The notes under the pieces are model-generated. The model was not told where the DNA came from. It was given only the letters and a program-made list of their open reading frames with translations, and searched no databases. Of a stretch of DNA of 64,000 bases, positions 41,953 through 50,138 are shown piece by piece. Source of the DNA: Oscillospiraceae bacterium (lineage in GTDB: Bacteria > Bacillota > Clostridia > TANB77 > CAG-508). The first letter of the stretch is position 1. Each line of letters opens with the position of its first letter. The translations under genes and the position numbers were made by a program. The stretch is taken from contig WRFS01000004.1 in assembly GCA_009778695.1 (NCBI GenBank), forward strand, positions 1 to 64,000, read 5' to 3'.

Positions 41953-43119
41953 TTAATCCAGCTGATTCCAATATTTAATATATAAATCTTCATAATTTTC
42001 CTGTATTTCATCTGTTGTCATTCCAATATTTCTATACTCTTCTAATACTTTATTCATAACTAAAAATTCTTTATCTAGAACAATATTTAAACATTGTCCA
42101 AATTCTTCTGATACGATATCTAAATATTTATTTTGGTATTCATCTAATATTTTTTTATCCTCATCTGTTATAATACTATAATTAGATTTATAATGAATGT
42201 TATTTCTAACTTTACGATTTACAGAATAAAAATTTTCAGGAATAACTGAATTAATCTTTTTGAGAACTCCTTTAGAAAAATTTGTATTTAGTTCCATTAA
42301 ATCATTACCTACAATATCAATAACAAGAGATTTAAGTTTTCTTAAATAATCTTTAAAACTAAAATTTAATTCTGGGTGATCTGAGTATATCATTACCAAA
42401 TCTCCAAAATTAAAAAAAATTATACATACAAGAATAATAGACTCTATAAGTCTATATCTATATAATATTAAATTTTTATCTTCATTATCCAAATTACTTT
42501 TTTTATTAAATAATTTATATGTAGAATATGCATAGCATTTACTTGATATATTTTTCTCCAATAAATTAGTAATTACGTCAAAGTTCTTTGTAGGTTCTTC
42601 AAATATTTCATCTAAGTCTTTTTTTAATATTATTTGCAACACCATTTCTGGCACTACAAATAATGTATCCCAAAACAAAAAATCTTCGTCTTCAGCAAAC
42701 TCTTCAAAATTAAAATATAATAATTTATTACTACTATTTAAAAATATATTTATATCATATGTTAATGTATTAAAGTCGATTCCCATATTATTAGTTTTAT
42801 TTTTAATTGTATCAGAATCTTTAATCTTTAATTTAATCTTATTGCGTTCATTTTTCAATTTTTGATTATATTTATCAAATTTTTTAAATATATCTTTTAT
42901 ATTAACACCCTCAAATTCTTGTAATACTCTCATCAGTTCCAATAAAAACAAACTGCTTAACTGTTTCATAAAAAGAGATAAATATGATTTAGCAGAAATA
43001 TCTTTCATTTCTCTTTTCATTCTTAAAAATAAACTGAAAAATAATGCATCCTGTGTTATTTCTTTTATATTGTCCAAAGGCATATTTTTATTCATAAATA
43101 TTTTCTCCAAATCATTCAC
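41953..43119 (-). CDS. HEPN-like protein, third gene of a membrane-protein operon
   Basis: 388 residues, mostly helical, Asn/Lys-rich and without signal peptide. In the C-terminal third 'VNRKVRNNIHYKS' gives the R-x4-6-H pattern of HEPN ribonuclease active sites (R...RNNIHY), inside a helical pair (ENFYSVNRKVRNNIHYKSNYSII...). Assignment to HEPN is by motif and helix content only and needs structure comparison. It overlaps the preceding 74-residue membrane gene by four bases (ATGA), so they are co-translated. Location beside a restriction locus fits a defence role, which remains inference. Confidence 0.5.
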   Translation of the reverse strand: MNDLEKIFMNKNMPLDNIKEITQDALFFSLFLRMKREMKDISAKSYLSLFMKQLSSLFLLELMRVLQEFEGVNIKDIFKKFDKYNQKLKNERNKIKLKIKDSDTIKNKTNNMGIDFNTLTYDINIFLNSSNKLLYFNFEEFAEDEDFLFWDTLFVVPEMVLQIILKKDLDEIFEEPTKNFDVITNLLEKNISSKCYAYSTYKLFNKKSNLDNEDKNLILYRYRLIESIILVCIIFFNFGDLVMIYSDHPELNFSFKDYLRKLKSLVIDIVGNDLMELNTNFSKGVLKKINSVIPENFYSVNRKVRNNIHYKSNYSIITDEDKKILDEYQNKYLDIVSEEFGQCLNIVLDKEFLVMNKVLEEYRNIGMTTDEIQENYEDLYIKYWNQLD

Positions 43120-43340
43120 TCCACTCCTTCATTCCCCACTGCTCCACTCTCATTTATTTGCTCAACTATCGTTTCCGTGCTACCCTCTACACGTCCCTCT
43201 TTTCGCACGGCTGAAAAAACAATAACAGAAATTATCGCCAAGACTATGCTCGCAATTATCACCGCTCCTAGTATTTTCAATATCACAATTAATATACCTG
43301 CTAGCTTTTGCGTATTAGCATTATTCGGTACAACTAACAT
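43116..43340 (-). CDS. Small two-part membrane protein
   Basis: 74 residues with one long hydrophobic region (LAGILIVILKILGAVIIASIVLAIISVIVFSAV, residues about 13-45) and an acidic tail (GSTETIVEQINESGAVGNEGVE). Starts in TAATG with the stop of the upstream 337-residue gene and overlaps the HEPN-like gene by ATGA. Unknown family. The tight packing suggests a complex of the three products. Confidence 0.6.
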   Translation of the reverse strand: MLVVPNNANTQKLAGILIVILKILGAVIIASIVLAIISVIVFSAVRKEGRVEGSTETIVEQINESGAVGNEGVE

Positions 43341-44353
43341 TATATATCCGTCTCGCTACCTTTGCTTCTCTTATACTCTTTTTTAGCCTCTTTCATTGTT
43401 TCAACATTTTCTTTAGTATACCCAACAAGAATATTTGAATTTTTGCCAGCAATTATATCCATAATCTCTAAATGAACATTTCTACTTTTCCCATAAGGTA
43501 CAATTGGAATTGAACGGTCTTTAAACTCATTGGTAATTATATTAATATAGCGATTAGATAAAACCCCGCTTTGTCTAAGGTCAGTGTGATACACCCAAAC
43601 AATGTCGCTATATTTCGTAATGTCTATGCTTTTTCCTAACGAAATAACATAATTTTCTGTTAAAAATACATTCACCTTTTCATAAATAATTGTTCCTTCG
43701 TTTTCAACTTCAACTGAAATTAAATCTGCTTCTTCAGGGGATAAGTTTTTTAATGTACGTTTTATTTTGTTTTCAATAAATATAATTGCAATAGCAAAAG
43801 GTATCGCAAAAGCAATAAATATGCCGGCAATAAAATAGAATACCATTTCATTCGTTAATTTTTCTTTGGTATATATATATACATTACCAACATTATCGCT
43901 AAAATTATTTACTGTGAGTGCTTCCATATCCAAATTTTTATATGAATTATATATCTTAATTGCCTCGTCTCTATCCTCGTTTGTTATTTTTTTCGTTGTC
44001 CCTATAATCCTTATAGGATTATCGACAGTTGCACTTTCTAGCTTTTTAGCTAAACTTGGAAGCAAGTCCACTAAATACAGTTTTCCATTTTTATCCCAAA
44101 CAAAATACAAACTGATATAATCACCTTCTATAAATTTGAATTGCTTCTTAACAACGTCAATATATACATGCTCATTAGCCCCTATTTCTTGAGTATTGCT
44201 TATATCTTCCAAAAGTATAACTCTTTTACTTTCAATAAACCCTATAATGCCCAAAATAATGGCAATAACTACAAATATTGCAGTACATATGTATCTTGTT
44301 TTTCTTGCTTTTTTAATGCCCTTCCAAAACTTGTTTGAATTAATCTTTTCCAT
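43340..44353 (-). CDS. Membrane protein with two helical hairpin regions, unknown
   Basis: 337 residues. Transmembrane helices at about 20-43 (YICTAIFVVIAIILGIIGFI) and about 165-195 (EMVFYFIAGIFIAFAIPFAIAIIFI) with an outside beta-rich domain between them ('HVYIDVVKKQFKFIEGDYISLYFVWDKNGKLYLVDLLPSL'). The cytoplasmic C-terminus (ENKIKRTLKNLSPEEADLISVEVENEGTIIYEKVNVFLTENYVISLGKSIDITKYSDIVWVYHTDLRQSG) resembles PH-like folds of DUF6709-type proteins; this family name is a guess. First gene of the three-gene operon with the HEPN-like protein. Confidence 0.6.
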   Translation of the reverse strand: MEKINSNKFWKGIKKARKTRYICTAIFVVIAIILGIIGFIESKRVILLEDISNTQEIGANEHVYIDVVKKQFKFIEGDYISLYFVWDKNGKLYLVDLLPSLAKKLESATVDNPIRIIGTTKKITNEDRDEAIKIYNSYKNLDMEALTVNNFSDNVGNVYIYTKEKLTNEMVFYFIAGIFIAFAIPFAIAIIFIENKIKRTLKNLSPEEADLISVEVENEGTIIYEKVNVFLTENYVISLGKSIDITKYSDIVWVYHTDLRQSGVLSNRYINIITNEFKDRSIPIVPYGKSRNVHLEIMDIIAGKNSNILVGYTKENVETMKEAKKEYKRSKGSETDI

Positions 44354-44467
44354 TTATTCTACTCCTTTTTTTACCTCAATTTTACAGTTATTATTATTTT
44401 ATATCACAAAGCGTCCTTTTTTCCTATACTTTCCCTTCAAATTTCCTTAAAAACTTACAAATAATCC

Positions 44468-44496
44468 TTGATTTTCAAGAAACATTTTTATATAAT
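44468..44496 (+). promoter_or_regulatory. Promoter of the DUF3800 gene
   Basis: TTGATT (44468-44473), 17 bases, TATAAT (44491-44496), about 30 bases before the start codon. Confidence 0.75.
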
Positions 44497-44528
44497 ATAT
44501 TCATGTTTTAAAAATGAAAAGAGGAACT

Positions 44529-45248
44529 ATGAACTTATACATTGATGAGTCAGGAAGTATTGATATTAAAAAAAATAATTTTAATAAATATTTCATTATA
44601 TCGGTATTAATGACAAATGATAAAGATAAACTTAAAACTATATATAAAAGATTTGTTAGTAAAAATATGAACAAATTAAAGCAATTAGATGAAGATTTTA
44701 AAATGTTTTCAAAAGATGGATCTTTTACAGAATTAAAAGGTTCTTGTTTTGATAGAGAATTAAAAAACGAATTTTTAGATTATTTTTGTAGAAATAATCT
44801 ATTACAAGTAAGATATATTATATTAAATAATGATAATTTAGAAGAAAAGTTTACTAAAAATAAAGCTCGTACATTTAATTATTCGATGAAAATATTTTTG
44901 CTTAATTCTATACATATGAAAATGATTACCAACACACAATTATATCTACAAATAGATGAACGAAATATTAAAACAGATTCTAAATTTTCCCTTGAAGATT
45001 ATTTAAATCAAGAATTAGTTCTTGATTTAAATTTAATAGAAGATATAAAAGTCGATTATTTTAATTCTGAAAATAATGCTCTAATACAGATTTCTGATGT
45101 TTTTGCCAATATTAAATATTCTAATTTAAAAACTAAGGGAAAATATAGTGCCAAGTTACATCAATTAGAAAAAGAAGGATACATTTTAAAAGATTTTAAA
45201 TTCCCTAAAGCTTTTATCCCACCCAAAGTATTAAAAAATAAAATATAG
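44529..45248 (+). CDS. DUF3800-domain protein
   Basis: 239 residues. Opens with the family signature MNLYIDESGSIDI and has the later conserved acidic region 'LYLQIDERNIKTDSKFSLEDYLNQEL' and 'VDYFNSENNALIQISDVFANIKYSNL' (the IQ..D..A motif). The fold is RNase H-like with conserved Asp residues, so a nuclease or structured-RNA role is suspected; the family is frequent in mobile and defence regions. Start at ATG 44529 behind AAAAGAGGAACT. It is followed directly by two related structured RNAs (45283-45377 and 45484-45574); RNA motifs near DUF3800 genes have been catalogued as DUF3800-I to -XI. Confidence 0.88.
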   Translation: MNLYIDESGSIDIKKNNFNKYFIISVLMTNDKDKLKTIYKRFVSKNMNKLKQLDEDFKMFSKDGSFTELKGSCFDRELKNEFLDYFCRNNLLQVRYIILNNDNLEEKFTKNKARTFNYSMKIFLLNSIHMKMITNTQLYLQIDERNIKTDSKFSLEDYLNQELVLDLNLIEDIKVDYFNSENNALIQISDVFANIKYSNLKTKGKYSAKLHQLEKEGYILKDFKFPKAFIPPKVLKNKI

Positions 45249-45282
45249 CATATATTTTTATCAATTAACTCATATTATTAAT

Positions 45283-45377
45283 AAGTTAGCATAACAGTAA
45301 ATCTAAAAAAAGATCTATAATATTAGTAAGTACTATGTAATTAGTATATCTTTTTTAGTAATTATGCTAACTTTTAT
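45283..45377 (+). ncRNA. Structured RNA E1 downstream of DUF3800 gene
   Basis: Nested stems: AAGTTAGCATAA / TTATGCTAACTT (outer, 45283-45294 with 45362-45373), CTAAAAAAGAT-type middle stem, a one-sided internal loop ending TTAGTAAG, and hairpin TACTA-TGTAAT-TAGTA (45331-45346). A TTTTATTTT tail follows. Architecture and loop bases match E2, with compensatory changes in stems. No clear promoter of its own; it may come from read-through of the DUF3800 transcript. Confidence 0.7.
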
Positions 45378-45452
45378 TTTACAAAATTAGTTATTTTTCG
45401 ATAAGAATTTTTTCATTTATTTTTACAAAAATATTACAATTTTTAAAAACTG

Positions 45453-45481
45453 TTGACAAATTCATAAAAATAGTTTAAAAT
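45453..45481 (+). promoter_or_regulatory. Promoter of small RNA E2
   Basis: TTGACA (45453-45458), exactly 17 bases, TAAAAT (45476-45481). Predicted transcription start at about 45488, at the beginning of the outer stem of E2. Confidence 0.8.
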
Positions 45482-45483
45482 GT

Positions 45484-45574
45484 AAATAGCTAACAATAAG
45501 TCCTTTGAATATGCCGTTATCTAGGTAAGTGCTATGTGTTAGCATCATATTAAAGGCAATTAGCTATTTTTTTT
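45484..45574 (+). ncRNA. Small structured RNA E2 with own promoter and terminator
   Basis: About 87 bases with no reading frame. Outer stem AAATAGCTAA / TTAGCTATTT continues into TTTTTTT and doubles as terminator; middle stem CCTTTGAATATG / CATATTAAAGG; bulge with TAGGTAAG; hairpin TGCTA-TGTGT-TAGCA. Relative to E1 the hairpin changes on both sides (TGCTA/TAGCA against TACTA/TAGTA), as expected for selected base pairing. The nearby DUF3800 gene suggests one of the DUF3800-associated RNA motifs. Confidence 0.75.
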
Positions 45575-45656
45575 GTAATTATAAGTAATTTTAAATTGCT
45601 TATTTTTTTGTATCAACACGGTTTTATTCCACCCCAAATTACATTTTTATTAAATA

Positions 45657-45851
45657 TCAATCTTTATTTTTCCTATTAAGAACATTCCAAGCTATCGTTA
45701 ATACAATACCTATAATTATTAATACAATATATACAGGTACGGCATAAGAACGATGGGTTGGAGTAATTATAAAATGTACTGTAACAATTATAATTGTTAC
45801 TACATCAATAATAACTAATCTAAGAAAATTAAGCTTTGTATTTTTAGACAT
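45657..45851 (-). CDS. Small two-helix membrane protein
   Basis: 64 residues from ATG 45851 behind AAAGAGGTGTTTTT; the longer frame overlaps the ferredoxin gene. Two hydrophobic helices (LVIIDVVTIIIVTVHFII and YIVLIIIGIVLTIAWNVL) with a short loop (THRSYAVPV) and a basic end (NRKNKD). No family recognised. Twenty bases downstream of the ferredoxin gene, probably co-transcribed. Confidence 0.65.
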   Translation of the reverse strand: MSKNTKLNFLRLVIIDVVTIIIVTVHFIITPTHRSYAVPVYIVLIIIGIVLTIAWNVLNRKNKD

Positions 45852-45871
45852 AAAAACACCTCTTTCCCATA

Positions 45872-46567
45872 TCAATCTTCTCTTCCATCTATTGATATTG
45901 TATGAACCTGCCATGGTATTATTTTATCACTTCTTCTTAATGCCTCTTTTGTGGCTGCTAAAATCCCATTGCAACATGGCACTTCCATTTTTAATACAGT
46001 AATGCTATTTATGTTGTTATTTTTTAGTATTTCTGTGAGTTTTTCTGAATAATCCACTTCATCTAATTTAGGGCAACCAATTATCGTTATTTTATTCTTC
46101 ATAAATTTACTATGAAAATTTGCATATGCATATGCTGTACAATCTGCTGCAATTAATAAATCTGCGTTTTCAAAATAAGGTGCGTTTATTGGTACCAACT
46201 TTATTTGAACTGGCCATTGATTTAGTTCAGATATCGTATTTTCAACCTTTGGCTCCTCTTCTTTAACAATTTCATTTTTATTAATCATTCTTGCATGTGT
46301 ACCAGGACATCCACAAGGTAAATTGTCTTTTGCCTTTTTATTTTCTTCTACTAATTTTTCATTATATTCCAATGCTTCTCTTTCTTCAAAAGAGATTGCC
46401 CCAGTAGGGCATGCAGGAAGGCAATTACCTAATCCATCACAATAATCATCTCTAATCAGTTTTGCTTTCCCGTTTACTATTTCTATGGCTCCTTCATGAC
46501 ATGCATTTGCACATAGTCCGCAACCATTGCACTTTTCTTCTTCAATTTTTATTATTTGTCTAATCAT
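45872..46567 (-). CDS. 2[4Fe-4S] ferredoxin-domain protein
   Basis: 231 residues from ATG 46567 behind GAAGGAGGAAAAT. N-terminal dicluster ferredoxin: CNGCGLCANACHEGAIEI and CDGLGNCLPACPTGAISF. Further Cys at CGCPG (residues about 92-96) and in 'VPCCNGIL' near the end; the last 130 residues ('LVPINAPYFENADLLIAADCTAYAYANFHSKFM.NKITIIGCPKLDEVDYSEKL') form a conserved domain found in clostridial ferredoxin proteins and could hold another metal site. Probable soluble electron carrier or sensor; partner unknown. Confidence 0.88.
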   Translation of the reverse strand: MIRQIIKIEEEKCNGCGLCANACHEGAIEIVNGKAKLIRDDYCDGLGNCLPACPTGAISFEEREALEYNEKLVEENKKAKDNLPCGCPGTHARMINKNEIVKEEEPKVENTISELNQWPVQIKLVPINAPYFENADLLIAADCTAYAYANFHSKFMKNKITIIGCPKLDEVDYSEKLTEILKNNNINSITVLKMEVPCCNGILAATKEALRRSDKIIPWQVHTISIDGRED

Positions 46568-46638
46568 ATTTTCCTCCTTCTTTTTCAATCAATTATAGTA
46601 TAGTATAAAAATAATGTCAAATAAACGTGAAAAAAAAT

Positions 46639-46770
46639 GAGGGTGTCCTGCAATATCATTCTGAGCCTTTCTACGAAGATTTTACTTGCGAAGAATCTCG
46701 TGAAATATAAGATCCTTCATAGCAAGGATTTGTAAGAAGTGGTTCAGGATGACAATTCTAGGACGCCCTC
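46639..46770. repeat. Composite inverted repeat with CATTCTGAG core; likely terminator
   Basis: Outer arms GAGGGTGTCCTGCAAT (46639 on) and ATTCTAGGACGCCCTC (to 46770) followed by ATTTTT. The core (CATTCTGAGCC ... TTCAGGATGACA) belongs to the same family as 11232-11333, while the arms resemble the element at 5496-5603. It follows the stop of the 46804-47937 gene. Confidence 0.75.
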
Positions 46771-46803
46771 ATTTTTATTCAATTAATTTTTATCGTTATC
46801 ATT

Positions 46804-47937
46804 CTATACTGGTGATGCTGTTAATACTAAATCAAGTCTTATGCTTGAACCTGATGCTGAGTCAGCACAGTCATAATCTTGTCCTTCAATCCAGAAGTAA
46901 ATTCTCATTTTTGTAACACCAGCTTTTAAAGTAATTCCTGTAGATGTTGGTGAACTATTTTCTCTTTTTGTAGTAAGCATATTTAGCACACCAGGGCTTG
47001 ATGTCATAGGACTAAAAAATGATGCATTTGCTGCTGCAGTTGTATTCGTTAATAAAATAGGGTCTGTAATGACTGTAGCAGGGCTTGTAGAATTATCTAG
47101 AGTTGCTGCTTTAACTCCATCATAAGTTACTGTCTGATAATTAATTTGACCTATTCCAGTTCCTGTCCAATTATCACTAGCAGCTGTAGGAACTGTTGCT
47201 CCTGGATCCGTACTAAAATCTTTTCCATACAAGTTACGTGCAGAGGCTACAGCAGCCGCTGTATGTGCATCCGCATTTGGTTCCCAAATTGTAACTAACC
47301 CTGTAGAATCTACTAATTGTTCAATATTTTTTGTTGAATCCTCTGCTGTGGTATTTCCTTGATCTACAAAAGCTATACGAGCTGCATCTTCCATTCCTTT
47401 TAATGGCTTATTCGGTGTTCCATCTTGACCAATATCCTTTACACCTGCACTTGAATCTAATTGTAGATATATGTCACTATTTGTTTTAAAATATAAATCA
47501 AATGCTGCATAAGAAACTGTATCGGTATCATCTGTTGCTGCTGTTGTTGTTAATACATATTCACCATCAGAGTTTACGTCAACTGCTCCATCAAACATGT
47601 CTAAATACCCTGTATCCGAATCTCTATCCCCTGCTGTTGAAACAGGTGTCATTAGTGATGGTAAGTGATTATTATATAAATCTAGATTACCAGCATCCGA
47701 ATAAGCACCGCTTGTCACGCTACCAGTTATATCCGCTGCATTAATTAATGATTTCCAGTTAATTCCATCTAACGATATTTGGAATCCTGCTGATGCTTGT
47801 ACATTGATGTCCATTGAACTCACCATAACTAATTTGTTTGATGTAAACCATGCATATGTTGACATGATTAAAAATACTGCTAATAATAATAAAATGATTA
47901 ATGATCTTTTTGCATTAAATTTTTTTGTTTTTTTCAT
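46804..47937 (-). CDS. Exported TasA/CalY-like protein (large)
   Basis: 377 residues. SipW-type signal: KKTKKFNAKRSLIILLLLAVFLIMSTYAWFTS, with the 'AWFT' signature of this export class. The mature part is Asp/Thr/Ala-rich, starting MDINVQASAGFQISLDGINW and ending 'MRIYFWIEGQDYDCADSASGSSIRLDLVLTASPV', resembling CalY/TasA-type fibre proteins. Secreted, probably processed by a SipW peptidase from the cluster at 50139-57478. Polymerisation is inferred from the family. Ribosome binding site AAGGAAGAGGGAAGGCAA. Confidence 0.75.
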   Translation of the reverse strand: MKKTKKFNAKRSLIILLLLAVFLIMSTYAWFTSNKLVMVSSMDINVQASAGFQISLDGINWKSLINAADITGSVTSGAYSDAGNLDLYNNHLPSLMTPVSTAGDRDSDTGYLDMFDGAVDVNSDGEYVLTTTAATDDTDTVSYAAFDLYFKTNSDIYLQLDSSAGVKDIGQDGTPNKPLKGMEDAARIAFVDQGNTTAEDSTKNIEQLVDSTGLVTIWEPNADAHTAAAVASARNLYGKDFSTDPGATVPTAASDNWTGTGIGQINYQTVTYDGVKAATLDNSTSPATVITDPILLTNTTAAANASFFSPMTSSPGVLNMLTTKRENSSPTSTGITLKAGVTKMRIYFWIEGQDYDCADSASGSSIRLDLVLTASPV

Positions 47938-48084
47938 TTGCCTTCCCTCTTCCTTTTTTTAAATTTATCCTCATTCTATCATTCGATTTTTTGATAGTCA
48001 ACATTTGTACAGAAATGTCACATAAATGTAAAATTCTATATCTTTAAATGTAATATTAAGTCGTTTTCTGTAATATTTGTAATA

Positions 48085-48786
48085 TTACTGCAATATTTTT
48101 TCTTCCTGAATTTCCATATGCATCTTCATCTCTCCACCTATAATATTATCAAGGCATTGCGGGTCATCTCCTTCAACCCAAATAACAACTGTAAATTTAT
48201 CAATATCTCCAGTTTTCATTCCTGCTCTTTCTTGCATGCATACATATTTGTCTGAATAAAAAGGTGTTGTTCCTGGCTCTGGTTGTCCATTTACTCCCAT
48301 TTTTGCATACACCGTACTCTTTCCGTTTAGGAAAATCTCTACCCTTGCTGCATCATCCACGTTTTTTATTACATCATCTATTACAATACTATACCAATAA
48401 TTCGTGTCCAATCCTAAGTTTTCTATATAAAATGTATATGCTATGTAATTTTGTCCGTTATGGCTTCCATCCGCTTCGTCATTTATGTTTTTAGGTAACC
48501 AATTTATTGAAATATTATCCATAGTATCTGGTCTTGCTGCTTCCAAAATCATTCTATTTACTTTGTCTTTTGAATTTTCGTACATAATAATACCTTTATC
48601 TCTAGCAAAATTTTGATCTAATATTATTGTAAAATCACCATTGTTATAAAATAATTTCAATAGAAAATATATAATTATAAGAAACAAAGTCGTGGTTAAT
48701 AAGCCTATTTTTAGGACTTTAATTCTCATTTCTCTCTTTTTTAACTTATCTGCATGTGTTTCTATTTCCTTTTTATTCTTTGCCAT
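48085..48786 (-). CDS. Exported protein of the TasA/SipW cluster
   Basis: 233 residues. Charged N-terminus (MAKNKKEIETHADKLKKREMRIKVLK) before a single hydrophobic helix (IGLLTTTLFLIIIYFLLKLF), then an outside beta-rich domain (TIILDQNFARDKGIIMYENSKDKVNRMI..., 'YIAYTFYIENLGLDTNYWYSIVIDDVIKNVDDAARVEIFLNGKS', 'FTVVIWVEGDDPQCLDNIIGGEMKMHMEI'). The phrase WVEGDDP..C parallels WIEGQDY.C in the neighbouring 46804 gene, so the two probably share a fold. No TasA cleavage signature. Confidence 0.65.
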   Translation of the reverse strand: MAKNKKEIETHADKLKKREMRIKVLKIGLLTTTLFLIIIYFLLKLFYNNGDFTIILDQNFARDKGIIMYENSKDKVNRMILEAARPDTMDNISINWLPKNINDEADGSHNGQNYIAYTFYIENLGLDTNYWYSIVIDDVIKNVDDAARVEIFLNGKSTVYAKMGVNGQPEPGTTPFYSDKYVCMQERAGMKTGDIDKFTVVIWVEGDDPQCLDNIIGGEMKMHMEIQEEKILQ

Positions 48787-48797
48787 TGTTTTCCCCC

Positions 48798-48826
48798 TTG
48801 ATTTTTGTAAACTAATGTGATAATAT
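48798..48826 (+). promoter_or_regulatory. Promoter of the rightward CalY-like gene
   Basis: TTGATT (48798-48803), 17 bases, TAATAT (48821-48826), 25 bases before ATG 48852; the ribosome binding site AACGAGG lies between. Confidence 0.7.
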
Positions 48827-48851
48827 CTATTTCAAACGAGGTATATTATAT

Positions 48852-49457
48852 ATGAAAAATTTTAAAAAAGTTGTTTTTATTTTAAGTTGTATTTCTTTGT
48901 TGTTTTCTATCACATTTATAGTTCAAACTTATGCAAAATATGCAACATCTATTAGTGGTTCATCTGATATTAATATTGCCAAATGGGATATTATTGTAAA
49001 TGATGAAAATATAAAAACCAACTCTAATTTAACTAATGTAATATCTCCTGTATTCCCTGGCAATTCAAATATCGCAAGTAATGTAATTGCACCTACCGCT
49101 GAAGGATATTTCGACCTAGCCTTTGATTTTTCTCAAGTTGACGTTTCTTTTGATTATAATATATCTATTTCTGTTAATAGTAACAGTAGCGTAACTGATT
49201 TGGTTGCCACTGGATATAGTGTTGATGATGGATTAACACAACCTTTTGACTCTAGCCAAACTATTTCTAATCATGTTAATTATTCAGATGACCATTCAGC
49301 TCCTGTAAATATTAGAGTATATATTAAATGGGAAGATGGAACTGGTGCCATGATGAATAATACAGATGATACACTAGCTACACTTCCTGATGCATCTTCA
49401 CAAGCAAGACCTGCTATATTTGATGTAACTGTTTCTTTCACTCAAACACCAGTTTAA
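48852..49457 (+). CDS. TasA/CalY-like exported protein
   Basis: 201 residues. Signal peptide KNFKKVVFILSCISLLFSITFIVQTYAKYATS (SipW-type, 'YAKY'), then the family opening 'SGSSDINIAKWDIIVND' and the 'VFPGNSNIASNVIAPTAEGYFDLAFDFSQVDVSFDYNISISV' core; the C-terminus reads 'VNIRVYIKWEDGTGAMMNNTDDTLATLP'. The same pattern (W.I.VN, APG/AEGYF.L....S.V...Y.I) recurs in the 56359 gene. Probable fibre or matrix subunit on the cell surface. It is the only gene of the cluster on the plus strand, with its own promoter. Confidence 0.8.
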   Translation: MKNFKKVVFILSCISLLFSITFIVQTYAKYATSISGSSDINIAKWDIIVNDENIKTNSNLTNVISPVFPGNSNIASNVIAPTAEGYFDLAFDFSQVDVSFDYNISISVNSNSSVTDLVATGYSVDDGLTQPFDSSQTISNHVNYSDDHSAPVNIRVYIKWEDGTGAMMNNTDDTLATLPDASSQARPAIFDVTVSFTQTPV

Positions 49458-49490
49458 ATTTTATTGAGTAGCTGTGGGCAAGCTACCCTA

Positions 49491-50094
49491 CTACTCAACT
49501 TGTGTTGCCTTTAGTTCTAATTGCATACTTATGCTTGGTGTGTTTGGATTAGCTTGGTAATAATTTGCTGCCAACTCACCCCAATATGTATCTAATGCAT
49601 CTTTTTGTTGTATATCTGTTTCATTATCTCCCTGTTCAAAAGGCCACGTTATTGCAATAACAATATTTGATGAGCCATTAGTTGCCGCCATAGTAGCGTT
49701 GTCAATCGATACGGAAATATGAAATGGATATGTTTCACTTGCAATTAACGCTGATAAGTCAGTTCCATCATCATCTGTATAAGTTTGACCCAATATAGTT
49801 ATTGATTTTATCGTATATGTTACATTCGCTTCTTTTTCTCCATCGTTATATGCTGTTATTTGTTGCGTATAGTCTTCCATTCCGTGGGAAAATTTTGTCT
49901 ACATCAAATTCAATATTTGAAACAGTTTCTTGATTGCCCGCTCTAAATACGACACTCCACGCTTCTATATGTGCAGTTATTTGTCCTGATACTCTTGTTT
50001 GAAAAACGAACCATGCATAAGTATTAAACATAAGTAACAAAATTAATATAATTAAAGTTCTCAATTTTACTCTTTTAAAAATCTTTTTTAACAC
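49491..50094 (-). pseudogene. TasA/CalY-like exported protein, frameshifted
   Basis: Frame 1 (49846-50094): signal RTLIILILLLMFNTYAWFVFQTRVSG and WSVVFRAGNQETVSNIEFDVDKIFPR. Frame 2 (49491-49880): MEDYTQQITAYNDGEKEANVTYTIKSITI and onward to QLELKATQVE. Homologues run '..IFPGMEDY...' through the junction. At about 49884 the minus strand has CCCACGGAATGG; dropping one C gives P-G-M-E-D-Y, so one extra base separates the frames. Either inactive, or a sequence error in an intact 210-residue gene. It is the last gene of the SipW operon. Confidence 0.75.
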
Positions 50095-50138
50095 AATCCT
50101 TACTCTCCTCCTCCCCCTAAGAGGCTACCATTATTCAT

